Below are positions 12,901 to 24,577 of a stretch of DNA of 64,000 nt, piece after piece. The position numbers were made by a program, and so were the translations under genes. The notes below the pieces were generated by a model. That model ran no database searches. It was given only the letters and a program-made list of their open reading frames with translations, and was not told where the DNA came from. The stretch's first letter is position 1; the number at the start of each line of letters is the position of its first letter. This DNA comes from Galbula dea (lineage: Eukaryota > Chordata > Aves > Piciformes > Galbulidae): NCBI GenBank assembly GCA_013399015.1, contig VWZX01005652.1, forward strand, positions 434,001-498,000, written 5' to 3'.

Positions 12901-14663
12901 TTTGACCAAAAGACACTTCCCTCATGCTAGGTCCTTTTACTCCTCAGTACCACATGGCTTCTATTCCCTGCTCAGTCAATTTGCACCTATATAAACTTTT
13001 TATTTTTTTGGTGGTCCTAACTTACCTGACCTGCTCTGTGCCCTGACATCTTAGCTGTGTCACAGGCTTTGGACATACCTCTCATCACATCTATAGGACT
13101 AAGAAGCTATGGGGATCTAAATTGTCTTCCAATGGGAGAGGGAAAGGAGCTGGGAACCATCTTATAAGATATTTTGGTTTGCTATGGGTTTTTTTTTCCC
13201 CTGTTCCTCAGAATTTTCTTGCTCCTTGCTGTGAAATTGAGGACTGCCAGAGTCTGACACCAAGATATTTTCCTGGCCTCTAATTTGTAGCTTTAAATAA
13301 GAAGGAAAGTGAAGCCAACTCATAAGGCCACAGAGGGCTGGTGCTGTTCCAGCAGGGATCAGCAGGAATGTGAGGGTGCTGCTTACCCTACACTGGTCCT
13401 GAGCACTGGGGAGCCAAGCAAGCAGATGCTGGGGCTGCACCCTGCAGACTTGGCATTATGGCTGTGCTGCTTTCACTGCTGCGTTCTTCAACCAAAAGCT
13501 TTCCTTGAAGCATGGGCCAAAGCCTTTTGCCTTTGTGGAGCTTTCCAGCCAACACTGTTATGGCATTGAAGAGATGACAACACTTTTAAACATAGAAACT
13601 AGGTTTTGCTAGCTTCCAGTCTTGCTCAGAGAAGGCAAGACACCACACCGTTACTTTAATATTACAAAAAGCTTCAGACAGGACTTTAAAACCTTTTCTA
13701 AACCCCCTGGTTTATGAAATACCACATCATGACTTTCCATGCTGGCAGAGTATGTGTGCTAAACCTTGTGGAAGAAAGTCAAGGTTGAATCACCACCCAA
13801 GCAGTATCACTGCTCAGTGTCTAGGAGTCTGCTGTTGGCCATGCCAGGCTGCGGCTTGCAGGTCATTAGTGAGTTTTGAGGCCAGGAGATGTGATCTCCA
13901 GCTAGGCTTCACCTAAACATCCCTGGCAGGTGGTGTGTGGGGTAGATCCAGTGCAGGGACTTAGTTTCTCCCTGGACACAGTGACCTGGCATGACAGGTA
14001 TGTCCCAGCAGGTGACAGTGGCCCAGATGCCATAGTCTGTTTGGCATGATGGGCAGTGGCCAAAGGCTCTGGGCACCACTGCTCTGGGTGATTCCAATCT
14101 CAAACTGGTCTGTGTTCCCAGCCCTGCTCAGAGCATGCATGTGGGAACTATGCAGCCTTAAGGTCAGGGCATCAGGCTAGAAATCAGGGGAACAGGTTCA
14201 CTTTAGCCATCAGCTACAAACTCCCTGTGGGACAGGGGAAAGCAGGCACCTCCCTGCTTCACAGCCAGGCAGAGGGAAAACTTACCTGAGTAAACCCAAA
14301 TCCTTCCTAGGAATCCTGCTGTTCCCGCTGCTGTGCCTCCCTCTTTCTGGCCTCCACAGAAGGGATGGAATGCTGTAGTATCAAAGCACGTGGCTGGCAT
14401 TTAATCCAGCTGCAGCAGGAAAGCTTGTGCCACTCTCACTGTCCCTTGCACCCCAGCATTTCCACTTCCAAAGGGAGCCAGATTTTGTGTTCATATTTCT
14501 CAGAGCCTCTCCAGTGCATGCTGAGTTGTTAATGCCTGGAAGATGCACTGAGGAAGGGACTTTTGAAGCACAGCCACATCCCCACAGGTATCTCCTGTGG
14601 GATCAGGCTTGTTCCTGCTTTTTCCACTGACATGAGGCTGTGCCAGCAGGATGACTGCTGCAA
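9961..14663. other. non-coding stretch, no gene recognised
   Basis: Nearly 5 kb without a recognisable repeat, RNA gene or exon. The longest frame, 11010-11402 (+, 130 codons), is opposed by 11015-11302 (-, 95 codons). A G-run occurs at about 11217-11225. On the minus strand a GTAAGT donor-like site lies at about 12193-12200, with no convincing exon attached. Confidence 0.75.
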
Positions 14664-14759
14664 AGGTTAGGGACGTGGTTAGGTGGCATGGTGGTGCTAG
14701 GTTGATGGTTGGACTTGCTCGCCTTAGAGGTCTCTTCCAACCTTCCTGATTCTGTGAGA
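14664..14759 (+). mobile_element. CR1 LINE fragment, last 95 bases
   Basis: It contains the landmark block of the dominant CR1 lineage here: 'ggtggcatggtggtgctagg', 'ttgatggttggacttgc', 'ttagaggtctcttccaacct', ending 'gattctgtgag'. Severely 5'-truncated, with no coding part. Confidence 0.95.
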
Positions 14760-16391
14760 ATTAGCTCAAGGTATTGATTCCTGATGCCAGGCCTTAAGGA
14801 ATGTGGCAGAAATCTGGAGAGAAGGCTGGAACCAAGCAGCACAGTGGGAACCCTGGGCTAGCATGGGCACTGCAGGCATGCTGCACAGCACCACGCTGAG
14901 GAGCACAGATGCACCCAAAGCTGAAACTCCAGGAGAGCTGTGCTATCCCTGCTTTCCCCCCTGGTTTTTCTCTGCAGAACAAACCCCCAAATGTCACTTT
15001 TTAATTCTTTGACAACGTTTGGAACAAAGAGGAGAGAAGTTGATCTTCGGGGTAACCCAGAGCCTCAGGCTGGTGGTGTCAAATCCCAGAGGAAAGGAAA
15101 CAGGAAAGGGAAAAAGGGAACTGGGAGGAGAACTGAGGTTCCTGGAATTGTTGGCTACACATATAGGAAAACTAAAATTGCCCTCCCTTGCTCGGTAGGA
15201 GAACAGCCAGCAGTGGAGATGCTTTGCCATAAACACTGCCCACGTGTATGCCTTCAGTCACATGCCTACGAGTGTCCATGCCTGCTCCAGTGGTCAAGGA
15301 AAAGACTGGGGTGTCTTAATTCTGAATTAATTGCCAAACTGCCTATTAGACAGAGAGCAAACTGCTAATTACCACTTCCCACTTCCCTCCACTGACTGCC
15401 TTTTTGTTTTGTGGAGAGCCTGAAGCTCCCAGGACACTGTACAGTGAGCAAGTCAGCAGTGCTCCACCTCCACTGCCCCCTTGTTTCCTAGAGATGTTTA
15501 GGAGTGACAGGAGTGATTCCAGATGATTTACTGATGAACAAAGCTATGCTAGGAATGTTGCTTATCTTTTGTGAACAATAAAGGACAGGTAAGAAGGTTC
15601 TTCCTTCTCAAATTAGATTTTTGCAGGACAGAAAAATGCAAATGATCAAACCAGTTCCTTTGGTTCCCAAAGTGAGTTCCAAAGGTCTCATTCCTGATTT
15701 GTTTGCAAACCCTAAAGTTACTGCACCTGGAAATTCAATTTTGCTGTTTCAAAGAGGGGGTAAAAATGACTTTCTGTCTTGCAGCCCTTTATGAGGATGC
15801 CTAAGACAATACTTTGTATGTATTTCATCAGTCTTAATCTTATCTTCTGCATAACTGCCAGTCATCTCTGGGAGAGCTTTGTAGAATTGCCCCCTTCACC
15901 TGCTGAAGGAATGCAGGGCCAAGAGCAGAAGCAGACACCCCAGATCCCTCCAAGACATCCTGATCACCCAACATCCTGCTAGGTGTGCTGGGTCAGATTC
16001 AGTCCTTCCTGCCACAGTGTTTGGAGGAGTCTGGCTTCCATCCATTCAGTATCTGCTTGGCTCTGTTTGCTCAGATAAATGATCTCAGGCAAAAATAATA
16101 CTAATTTGGGGGATTTCATTAGAAAATCAGCCAATTATCTTTCCTGTGGGGTTCATAGGTTTAACTGCAAATCTATGGAGCTTAACAGAGGTTCTGTTGT
16201 TTCCAGGGGGGAACAAGAGGGCTTTTAGGGGCTCTGTGACTTTCATTTGTCACAGCATTCATCTGCTGCTTTCTTGCAGAGCTTTTAACTTTCTTCTAAC
16301 TTGGACAAACCCAGATTCCTAAGAGGAACTCATCTGCCACCTTGCTAAGGCAAGAGTCAAAGCAGCAAGAGAATTTGATTCTAATGGAACA
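14760..16391. other. non-coding stretch with a purine tract
   Basis: The longest frame, 14940-15368 (+, 142 codons), is kept open partly by a purine-rich tract at about 15087-15130 (repeated ggaaa/gggaa). It has no recognisable domain and is taken as chance. Confidence 0.7.
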
Positions 16392-16492
16392 GTTTAAGAT
16401 CCAGGGAAACATGGGTTTAGAAATGGTGATCTGCCACAGGCTCCCAGCAGGACACTGGATAAGTCACTTAGGTCCAAGTTCATTGCACCTAA
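16392..16492 (+). mobile_element. probable MIR-like CORE-SINE fragment
   Basis: The order of blocks matches the MIR/CORE-SINE body: 'cagggaaacatgggttta', then 'gatctgccac', then 'ctggataagtcactta'. The family counterparts are an acctgggtt block, a ctctgccac block, and the highly conserved 'ctgggcaagtcactta' (14 of 16 bases match). The downstream part is degraded. This is an ancient, immobile fragment; the family assignment is from memory of the consensus. Confidence 0.6.
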
Positions 16493-17391
16493 TTCTTGCT
16501 GTATCACTGGAAGGCCCTCTGATAGGAGCACAGCCTCTGTTAGGAAGCAGTGTTGCTTTGAGGGCTAATGAAAGGAGCTGGGAGCCTGAGTATCTTGCCC
16601 TCCTCTGTTTGCCCATGTGTCTCCATGGACTATGCAGAAAATTCAGCCTACTAGCTTAGACACTTCTGCTAAAGGAGAAAAGTCCAGGCTTTGAGCTTCA
16701 CATGGGCATGTTCCAAAAGGGTAGAGACACTGAGCATTTAGTCCAGGCAGTAGCACTGTGAGGGTGAATATTAAATATAGTGAAGGAATGAGCTCTGTCC
16801 TTCCATGCCAGATAAAGAGGTGGAGACTTCAGGAGAAAATCTGGAGGTTGGTTGGAATGCTGACACAGAAGTTGACCTGGGTCTTTTCAACCTGCACAGA
16901 ATATCCTCTTGTTTCCAAATATCAATGAGCCTCTAGAATAATGGCATAACAGTGTTTTCTGGCCAAGATGATTGAAGGTCAGAAGAGAGACTATTATTCC
17001 TTTCCTACAAGCCTTGCCTTGCTTTGGAAAAACACAGCTTGACCTTAAAGCCTGAGATTAAATCCCAAAGTCCACACCTGGGATGATTTGTGGAATTCAG
17101 AGGGAGGATCTGCAAAATGCTCATGCTCACATTTCTCCTTGCCTCTTGTTGTCACCTTCCACCACGAGATGCAGGTTTTAGAGCCCAGCCATGACCTTGC
17201 TACACTCTCTGGCCTGTTAGAAACTTTTGATCACTTTAATCACTCTACTTAAGAGTAGCTTCATCTATTTTTTCCCCCCAAATATTATGATATTAGGCAA
17301 AGGAAGAAGGAAATTCCCTCATGAGCTTTCCAGTTGGGCTGTAGCCATTGGTAGATAGAAAACAAGGGTTTCTTCTTGAAGAAAGAGGAGT
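16493..17391. other. non-coding stretch, nothing recognised
   Basis: No repeat, exon or RNA gene is seen. The sequence runs directly into the LTR insertion site at 17392. Confidence 0.75.
17387..17391. repeat. 5-bp target-site duplication, left copy
   Basis: GGAGT immediately before the LTR is repeated exactly at 17999-18003 immediately after it, as expected for retroviral integration. Confidence 0.85.
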
Positions 17392-17998
17392 TGTGATGGT
17401 TTGGACCTACCTCCCTGCCAAATGCCCAAACTCACAGTAAAAGCCTTCCCCCCCTTTTCCTTTCAGAGTTTTAGAGAAACTACAAGAGAAACTAAAGAGC
17501 CCAAAACAACCCGAATTATATCAAATATATATATATTAACATATATAGCAGTTATATACAATTAAAATACTATGTACACAGTAGGGGGAACCCCCTAAGG
17601 GAAAGGCAAAAGGGAAGGAAAAAGGGAAAAAAGGGGAAAAGGGGAAAAAAGGGAAAAGGGAAACTAAAACAGGTATGTACACTCAAAACCCAGGATAGAA
17701 CTAATAAAAACAGAATCTTACAACTCTCCTTAAGATAGCAGAGTCGCACTGACCGACGCCAGCAACAGCTGCCTCTCAAGGCCTACAAGGCCTGCAAGGC
17801 TTGACTCTTCCGCACGGGTGAGACCGATAGCAGAGAACCTGCGTCTTCAGATCCACCAGAAGTGAAGACAGAGCAAAGGCCTCTGCCCCTTCTTATTTAT
17901 ACCCCCAGTTATGTAAAATCGTATGGAATACTGGGAACATGACCACTTCCCTGATTACAAGCTGGTTACCAGGAAAAGGCCTGGGTCAAACCATTACA
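17392..17998 (-). mobile_element. solo LTR of an avian endogenous retrovirus, 607 bp
   Basis: The element begins TGTGATGGTTTG and ends CAAACCATTACA. The ends are inverted repeats with one mismatch in 12 and the usual TG...CA termini, and exact 5-bp repeats (GGAGT) flank them. No internal retroviral sequence lies on either side, so this is a solo LTR left by recombination between two LTRs. I favour the minus strand as sense because TATAAATAA (17893-17901) reads on that strand with a TATTCCATA box about 25 bases upstream, a layout like other avian ERVL-type LTRs. On the other hand an AATAAA signal reads on the plus strand (17703-17708), so orientation is not settled. The 5-bp duplication suits class III/ERVL-like elements better than 6-bp alpha/betaretroviral ones. 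Confidence 0.9.
17608..17663 (+). repeat. purine tract (GGGA/AAAA) inside the LTR
   Basis: A run of about 56 A and G bases with at least seven separate G3-G4 runs, which gives it G-quadruplex potential on the plus strand. Just upstream (17583-17596), AGGGGGAACCCCCT forms a perfect small palindrome. Both may be part of the LTR family consensus or a local expansion. Confidence 0.8.
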
Positions 17999-18003
17999 GG
18001 AGT
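17999..18003. repeat. 5-bp target-site duplication, right copy
   Basis: GGAGT, identical to 17387-17391. Confidence 0.85.
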
Positions 18004-18633
18004 AAAATACAACTTTGGGTAACCTGATTATGCAGCTTGCTCATGTTTTGGCTTAGCTCTGCCTCTGATGTAATGCAAAGAGTGGATTTTAGGTTTAGTA
18101 GCCAGTGCTAGTTACCTACTCAGCTCTCTCTTGTGTGTTTGCTGGCTCTGCACTTTTCATTTGGGAACAGGGTCAGGTAGTTGGCTAAAACCTGGGTTTT
18201 CTGGTTTGGGGTATGGCTTTGCAGCCCTAGGATGTTTGAAGTAGGAGGTTCTGCTACTTTTCCTGAGTGAACTGAGTCCCTTAGAAGATACCAGCTCTCT
18301 GGCTATTCCCTGATTGCTCAGGTGGTGTGTGTTTGGGCATGCTTTCCTAAAGGATGGGAATTGCATCAGAGGGCTAATACTTTCTCCTTCCCAAGGGAAG
18401 GGACTGTCTGGCTGTGTGACCTGACAGCCTTACACTGCTTGCTGCAGAATGACACTGGTCTTCTGCCTCTCCAGCAGCAAGTCTGGCCTTTGTTTAGGCA
18501 AAACATCTGCTTCCTCTGCTCTCTCCCTCTCTCTTATCTGCAGCCACAAAGGAAAAGGTGTGGCCAGCAAAACTTCCAAACCTCTAAGCCTGGATTTGTT
18601 GTGGTGCCTGGGATCCCATCCTCTTCAGGGAGG
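18004..18633. other. non-coding gap, no gene recognised
   Basis: A 119-codon frame, 18322-18681 (+), runs into the following CR1 tail and has no domain. Nothing else is seen. Confidence 0.7.
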
Positions 18634-18690
18634 GTGATCTTTAAGGTCCCTTCCAACCCAAACCATTCTAGGATTCTGTGATTCTAGGAT
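18634..18690 (+). mobile_element. CR1 LINE tail, about 55 bases
   Basis: 'gtgatctttaaggtccctt' followed by 'ccaacccaaaccattctagg' and 'attctgtgattctagga' is the CR1 3' terminus with its repeated 8-base ATTCTRNG tail. The 'tctttaaggtccc' form marks a subfamily other than the dominant one. Confidence 0.9.
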
Positions 18691-21600
18691 TTCTTCTAAT
18701 TCAAGATCCTGTACTACAGAAACCACATACTTCAAAGGCAACAGTAACCAGGCCTTAAGTAAGTGAAAATGGGGAAAAAATGAATCCACCTCCTAAGTGT
18801 GAGGCTGGAAGCATGTGTCTAAGACAGTGACATATTTCATTTTGTGCTTCAAGATGAACAGTTTGGTTAGGATCTGCATTATTTTTCCTCCTTACAGTGA
18901 AATGCTCGGGAGCCCACGTGCTTTATATCATCAGAGAGTCCAGGTCCTGAGCTGGTTGGTGCCTGTGGTGCCCTTAAGAGCCCTCACTGCAGCCATGGAC
19001 TGGGAGCTGTCACAGCTACCTGGTTACCCTCCATCCTGCCTCCCTTTGCTCTTACCAACTAAGAGCCAGGCTTCAGCAAGGGCCAGGTTCCCAGCACCCC
19101 CATGTCCAACCCCTCTGAATGTCTTCAATGTTAGATAAAGAGCATGGTGGGTTTTCTTCTCCACAGAGAGAAGGCTTTGCATTTGCTGTTTGCTTGTTGC
19201 AAGAAACTGGCAGACGATGCTCTAATGAGAACAAAAATGCACCCACCCCACCCATCTTAGATGACTGATGTGTAGCTTGTGAAAGGCTCTAAAAGCTTTT
19301 ACCAGACAGGCTGTCTGAGTTTTAGGGAGCATCCTGTTTACCCTAGACAGGTAGAAGCTTGTTTGTACAGTGTGTGGTTGCTGGGACAATTAATGTCAGG
19401 CTAAGTGGCCAGTATCTAGTTTGACCCAAGGAATGTCTGATGCCAGCCATTTGCCAACAATGCCCGCAGTGGAGGCTGCCTCAAAGCAGCAAATCCAAAC
19501 TGAGTCCTTCAAAAAACCTGCTTGATGGATGGCATGCTGGTGTGCAGTCAGCTGGCATCAGAAGTGCTGTGCCACTGTGCACCAGCTGATGACCAGCAAG
19601 AGTGGTTTTTGTGTGTGCTGGTTCTAGCTGGAGGCTCATGACAGTGTGATCTGCCTTCTCAAGCCTTTTCCTCTAGCCAGAGAAATGCATGCAAGGGACA
19701 GAGCTGCCTTTTAATATGCCCAGTTGTTTCCTCTTGCACAGTTCTCCAGCTCCCAGCCTGGGGAGCATCTTCACTCTTTCTTCAAGAAGTCATTTGGCAG
19801 CTCAGATGAACTCCCATGGGAAGGTTCTCACCAGGTAGTGATTTGAATTACCCATCAAACAGCTGTTTCTTTGGAAGAAATGTATTGTTTCATTAATCTG
19901 CAACCCCCCAGCAATTAAAATTGGGGTTGGAAACAAACAAACCAGAGCTGTATGCATCCTATCTCACCCTTTGGCTTGCCATTTCCCATGTGCTCTGGCT
20001 GTCTCAGTCCTCTCCTGCAGCATCTCCCTTTGAGTGACAGGTGATCTTTTCTGACTTTCAGCACCCTGTTCTCTACTTTAGGACTCAGAACCTGGTCTCT
20101 GCTAATTTCTGCATCTTTATCTGAAGGGAAATCAACTCGATTGTAATTGCATCTAAACAGGATGATAATCAAATGTTAATTGCTTTTTTTCCCTGCCTGT
20201 GCACTGATCTCTATCTAGCAGAATTTGCCCTTGATGATCCTGGAACACTGGCACAACTGCAAACACACAAGCAGACACAGCCATGCTGCTGGCCTGAGAA
20301 GAATCCAGATCTCTCTCCCTTTGTTCCTAGGCTTGCTTGATGCTTTTTCATTCCATCCCTGCTGTGGAACTGCTCAGCACATATAGTAACATTACATATC
20401 TGCTCTGCTGGCCAACCCTGCCTGGGAGGTAACCTGGGATTTCTTTGGGAAGATGATTGTGTTTGGTTTTGGGGTTGTTTGGGGTTTTTTTCAGGACTGA
20501 AATCTTCATTCTCACTGATTAAACCACCTAGACACGGCCCACTCACCTACCTCAGAGGAATCCTAGGTTCACAATCCTCTGTTAAAAGTCAGAGCTGCTC
20601 AGACATGTACTGGTCATCCATTGCTTTCAATGTCCTGTACCATACCTACTGCTGTGATAACTGAGCACCTGTCAGGAGACTACATTGCTAGCCAGGGAAA
20701 TGGAAGTCCTCTCAAATTTATCAACAGAGAAGCTTACATTGTTTCCTGGCAAGTTTCTCAGCTTTTGTGACTCAACCTTGACCTCTAAGGTTCTGCTGTT
20801 CTCATGGCAAGAAAGCAGCCAATTCTGCTTGCAGATCTAATCTCTATTTCCTCTGCTGAGGGCTCTGACTGAGAGATGGTGGAGATATCTTTAGCTCAGA
20901 CTTGATCACCTGGAAGCAGTCACTGCTACAAGACACAGACCATATCATTGGACCATCAGTTGGTTTTGGCATCCCAGGTTCCTAAACATCTCCCACAGTG
21001 AGGTGGAAAACTGCCCCACCACCTGGAGCCACCAGCTGACTGTCAATGTCAGGAGATCTTTCAGACCCTCAGACTCCATGCTGTGCTTGGACTGCTGGCC
21101 CAAGTGCAAGACACTCTTCATACCCTTACTGTCCTTTGAGCTTCAGAAGGATGCTTACAACCTTGAAAGAAAAACAAAAAACCATATTACAGAGGCATCA
21201 AGGGATAGCAAACTGCAACTAGAACTCACCAGGGGTGAGCACTGGAAGATGACCATCTCTCAACACTAAATCATTCCATTATCATAGCCATTAAGAGCAA
21301 ATCCTGTGCATTGATGCCTTTCTCAAGTAATTCTTTCCACAGCAGTTCTGCTTTTAAGGCGTCTCCCTTTCTTTTTGCTTTTCCAGGTGCTCCCCATTTC
21401 CCAGAATATCTCCCAGAGCTGAAACCAATTCTGTTGCTGAGATGCTGCATTTCTCACTTGCTGATTGCAATTAGCCATTACCAGCTGTGGCTTGGTGAGC
21501 TGCTGAAGACCTAACAAGAAGTGGAGACCAAGATGAGGCTTCCAGAGCACATGTGCTGCCACTAAACCAGAAATGCAGCCTGAGATGGCTCCACCACAAA

Positions 21601-24116
21601 ACAAGTTTCCCACATCTCCACGTGCGTGTCAAAGTCTGCTTGTGGAGATCCAGCTTGTTCCTTATGCTCTTCCATGTTGCCATCACCTATCCTTCCAGAA
21701 AGGAAACCTTGGTAAATGAAGCTTATTCCAGATAAAATGAAACCCAGCTGTGGTCTTGTGAAGAAATTCTCCCAGCCATCCTTTTCCTCAGGCAGTAGCC
21801 ATCATTGTGGTGGTGAAGTTACTTCTGATTGCTGTGGGTGCTGTACCAAGGAGTGACCAGGTAAGCTCATTCCCTTCTAGCTGCTAGGGTCCTGCCTGTG
21901 GACTTGTTTCTTTAGACAAATGCTTGCTGGCAATGGTAGAAGCTGCTATTATTATTGTTATTATTGTTTCCCACTTTATCTTCCTATGGTGAGCTCTCCT
22001 TCAAATCCACTTTCCTTTGCCTTTATTCCCCTCTGCTGGTCTTTCCCTCTGGACTGCCTGGGCAGCAGAGGATGGTGTAGGTTCCTGAACCCTCTGCTCT
22101 GTGTGTGCTGGGAGGATTCTTTCTTTGTGGTTCCAGGGTCAGTAAGATTTCAAGTGTTATAGAAATGCCAAGTTGCGTATTCCTGGGGCTAAAACAACAA
22201 CAACAAAAGGGATCTTTTCTTATCCTCCTAGGTCAATGAGGCTGTTTGGAAACACTGTAGTCTTACAGCCCCTGGGGGATTTTCATGTGGTTTATAAACT
22301 TGTTTCCAAATGTTTCTTATTAGGAAAATAAAGTATTTTTCTACAAAAGCTTTCTTTTTCTCTCTCTTTAAGGGCAGTAATCCCTGCTTTACAGTGCTTT
22401 AACTCAGTCAGAATCATCCTTTTTTATAAAGAGTCCATTTTTCATTACTTGCTTGATCAGGTTTGGAAGGCAGGGGCTTTTTTTAACTTCTACACAAGAA
22501 AAAAAAAAATCCCCATCTTACTTCATCTGTTGCAGCCACAGATGTAATAGAAACCATGTCCTTTTTCTGGAGGTAATGCATAGGAAAAAAATAGAGACAT
22601 AAGCACTTGCTTTCCCTTCACACTCAGCTGCAGTTGTGCAATTCTTCCTTGGGAAAGGAACAAACTCTTTCATAATTAGATTGCAGAACTGAACCATTTT
22701 TTCCCCCCCTACAGAACTTTATGGTGGGACAGGCCAATATTTACCCAAGATTTTGCATGTAGCAGGAGGAGATTTCAAGCTGGTGACTTCTGAGTACTTC
22801 ATTTGGGACAAAGGGAACCTCAAAGATTGATGACCTAAATAACCCCAGAGAGCTTTGGGAGCCTACAAAGGTTTTCTGTGAAATGAAGAGCAGCTGGTTG
22901 CTCAACCATGGATCAGCTCTGGGGAAGGTTAGAAGAATGACTTGCACCGGAGCTCTTAATTGCCCACCTCTGTCTTTATATCCAGGAGGTGGATAATAGC
23001 CACCAAGGGGATTGGGGCTGGGCTTATAGTTTGTCTCAGCACAGGGCTGGCAAGAAAAGGTTAACACCTGAGCGACACAGGTAAAGGACTTGCTCTGAGT
23101 GAACAGATCAGGACCCTATCTGCTGTCTGTTGAGGGGCTGAGAGTCAGTCAGAAACCTCAGGAAACTCCTGAGTGCTATGGCACTGCCAAGTGATTCCAA
23201 GCACTCAGTGGCCTCCGCAGAGCCACGCTTTCTTACATATGTCTCTTGGCCAGAAGTGAGAGCTCTCTTTCCCCTCACCTCCTCACGCATGTTCTTCAAA
23301 GGTGTAAAATATTCAGTGAAATCAAGATGTAGAGCAGAAAAAAAAACCAACAAGCCCAAAACCAAACACAAAACACCTCCTTATTCTGAGTCAAGGTGAT
23401 CTCTAAGCAATGCTGTCAAGCTGGAAGGTTGGAGAGCGATGGGAAGGCGAGGGAGTTCTGAGACTGCTGGTTTAGAGAAAATGTGGTGCCAGATGCCCCA
23501 CAGAAAGCAAATACACCTAGGAGGAAATGCCTCCTTATCTGAGAATGAACACTACTCAAACATGCCTTTTGTGGGCAGGAAAAGAGAGGTCAAGGGCTGC
23601 AGGTTTAGCTGTTACCTGAATACCTCTGGCAGGTGTCTTTGCACCACATGGGAATGGACTTTGCACCTCAGCTTAAGGTTCTCTCTGAAACAGATCTTAG
23701 CAGCTTCGTACAGACCTTTCAAGTGGAAAACTCAGCTTCCTAGTGACAACTGGAAACCTTTGAGAAAGAAGGGCAGGTGTAGTTTCTTCTCCTTTACTAG
23801 CCTATGCAGCTCAGACAGTGGTGGTTGGGGGCAGTTAGTTAGTTCCTCAGTTAGATTATTCTGAGGTTGAAACTAGAAATAAAATGTAAAACCAGTTTTA
23901 GAAAGTCTTAGCTGAGTCTCAACAGTGGATTCTCCTTTGCAGGTGCTAGTGCAACTAGTATTTGTTTTAATAATGTATTTGGGTTTATTTCCATGCAGTT
24001 TTATCACTGTCAACAAAGAGCTCGAATCAATATTCTGCACCCCCTTTGGAGAAAAGCATTAAGGGGGTGTGTGTGGTGCAGCAGAAAGGAGCAAGAACAA
24101 GTAAAGGATCTGTGTC
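18691..24116. other. non-coding stretch, simple repeats only
   Basis: More than 5 kb with no recognised gene. Short simple repeats occur: a TTA/TTG trinucleotide run at about 21947-21968, (AAC)n at about 22194-22206 and an A/C-rich run at 23338-23371. The longest frame, 23439-23864 (+, 141 codons), has no domain. A possible LTR-start-like motif at 19615-19632 is discussed separately. Confidence 0.7.
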
Positions 24117-24577
24117 TTGTCCAGGGAAGGGCAAAAAGGCTGGGGAAGGGTCTGCAGAAGTCTGATGAGGAGCCACTGAGGGAACTGGGGTTGGTTAGTC
24201 TGAGGAAGAGGAGACTTGGGGAGGGAGACCTCTGCTCTCTTTACAACTGCCTGAAAGGAGGTTGGAGCCAGGTGGGAGTTGGTCTCTTCTCCCAGGTAAT
24301 GAGTGATAGGACAAGAGGAAATGGCTTCAAGTTGCACCAGGGGAGGTGTAGATTGCATAGCAGGAGAAATTTCTTCCCAGTGAGAGTTGTTAGTCCTTGG
24401 CCCAGGCTGCCCAGGGCAGTGGTGGAGTCACCATGCCTGGAGGGCTTCAAAAACCATTGAGATGTCGTCCTCAAGGATATGGTTTAGTGACATGGTTTAG
24501 TGTCATGGTGGTGCTAGGTTGATAGTTGGACTTGCTGAGCTCTGAAGTCTCTTCCAACCTTAAGGATTCTGTGATTT
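24117..24577 (+). mobile_element. CR1 LINE fragment, 460 bp, ORF2 C-terminus plus 3' end
   Basis: A 5'-truncated copy of the dominant lineage. It is open from before its 5' edge to 24460 and encodes the last part of the CR1 ORF2 protein, including the LRELGLVSL block, [29 protein letters not shown] and [12 protein letters not shown]. The catalytic reverse-transcriptase motifs lie upstream in the full element and are absent, so it cannot mobilise. The non-coding end carries 'catggtggtgctaggttgat' and the 'ttccaaccttaaggattctg' tail. A 13-bp unit is tandemly duplicated at 24479-24504. Confidence 0.95.
24479..24504 (+). repeat. 13-bp tandem duplication inside a CR1 copy
   Basis: ATGGTTTAGTGAC is followed directly by ATGGTTTAGTGTC (12 of 13 identical). 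Other CR1 copies here (for example 39512-40020 and 26990-27156) have a single unit, so the duplication is private to this copy. Confidence 0.9.

Noticed and set aside
17570..17779. Minus-strand frame rich in F, P and L
   Set aside because: It lies wholly inside the solo LTR and reflects its purine tract.
24117..24460. Possible host gene, because the frame is long and protein-like
   Set aside because: The peptide is the C-terminus of CR1 ORF2, recognisable from RTRGNGFKL and [12 protein letters not shown], so it is transposon-derived.
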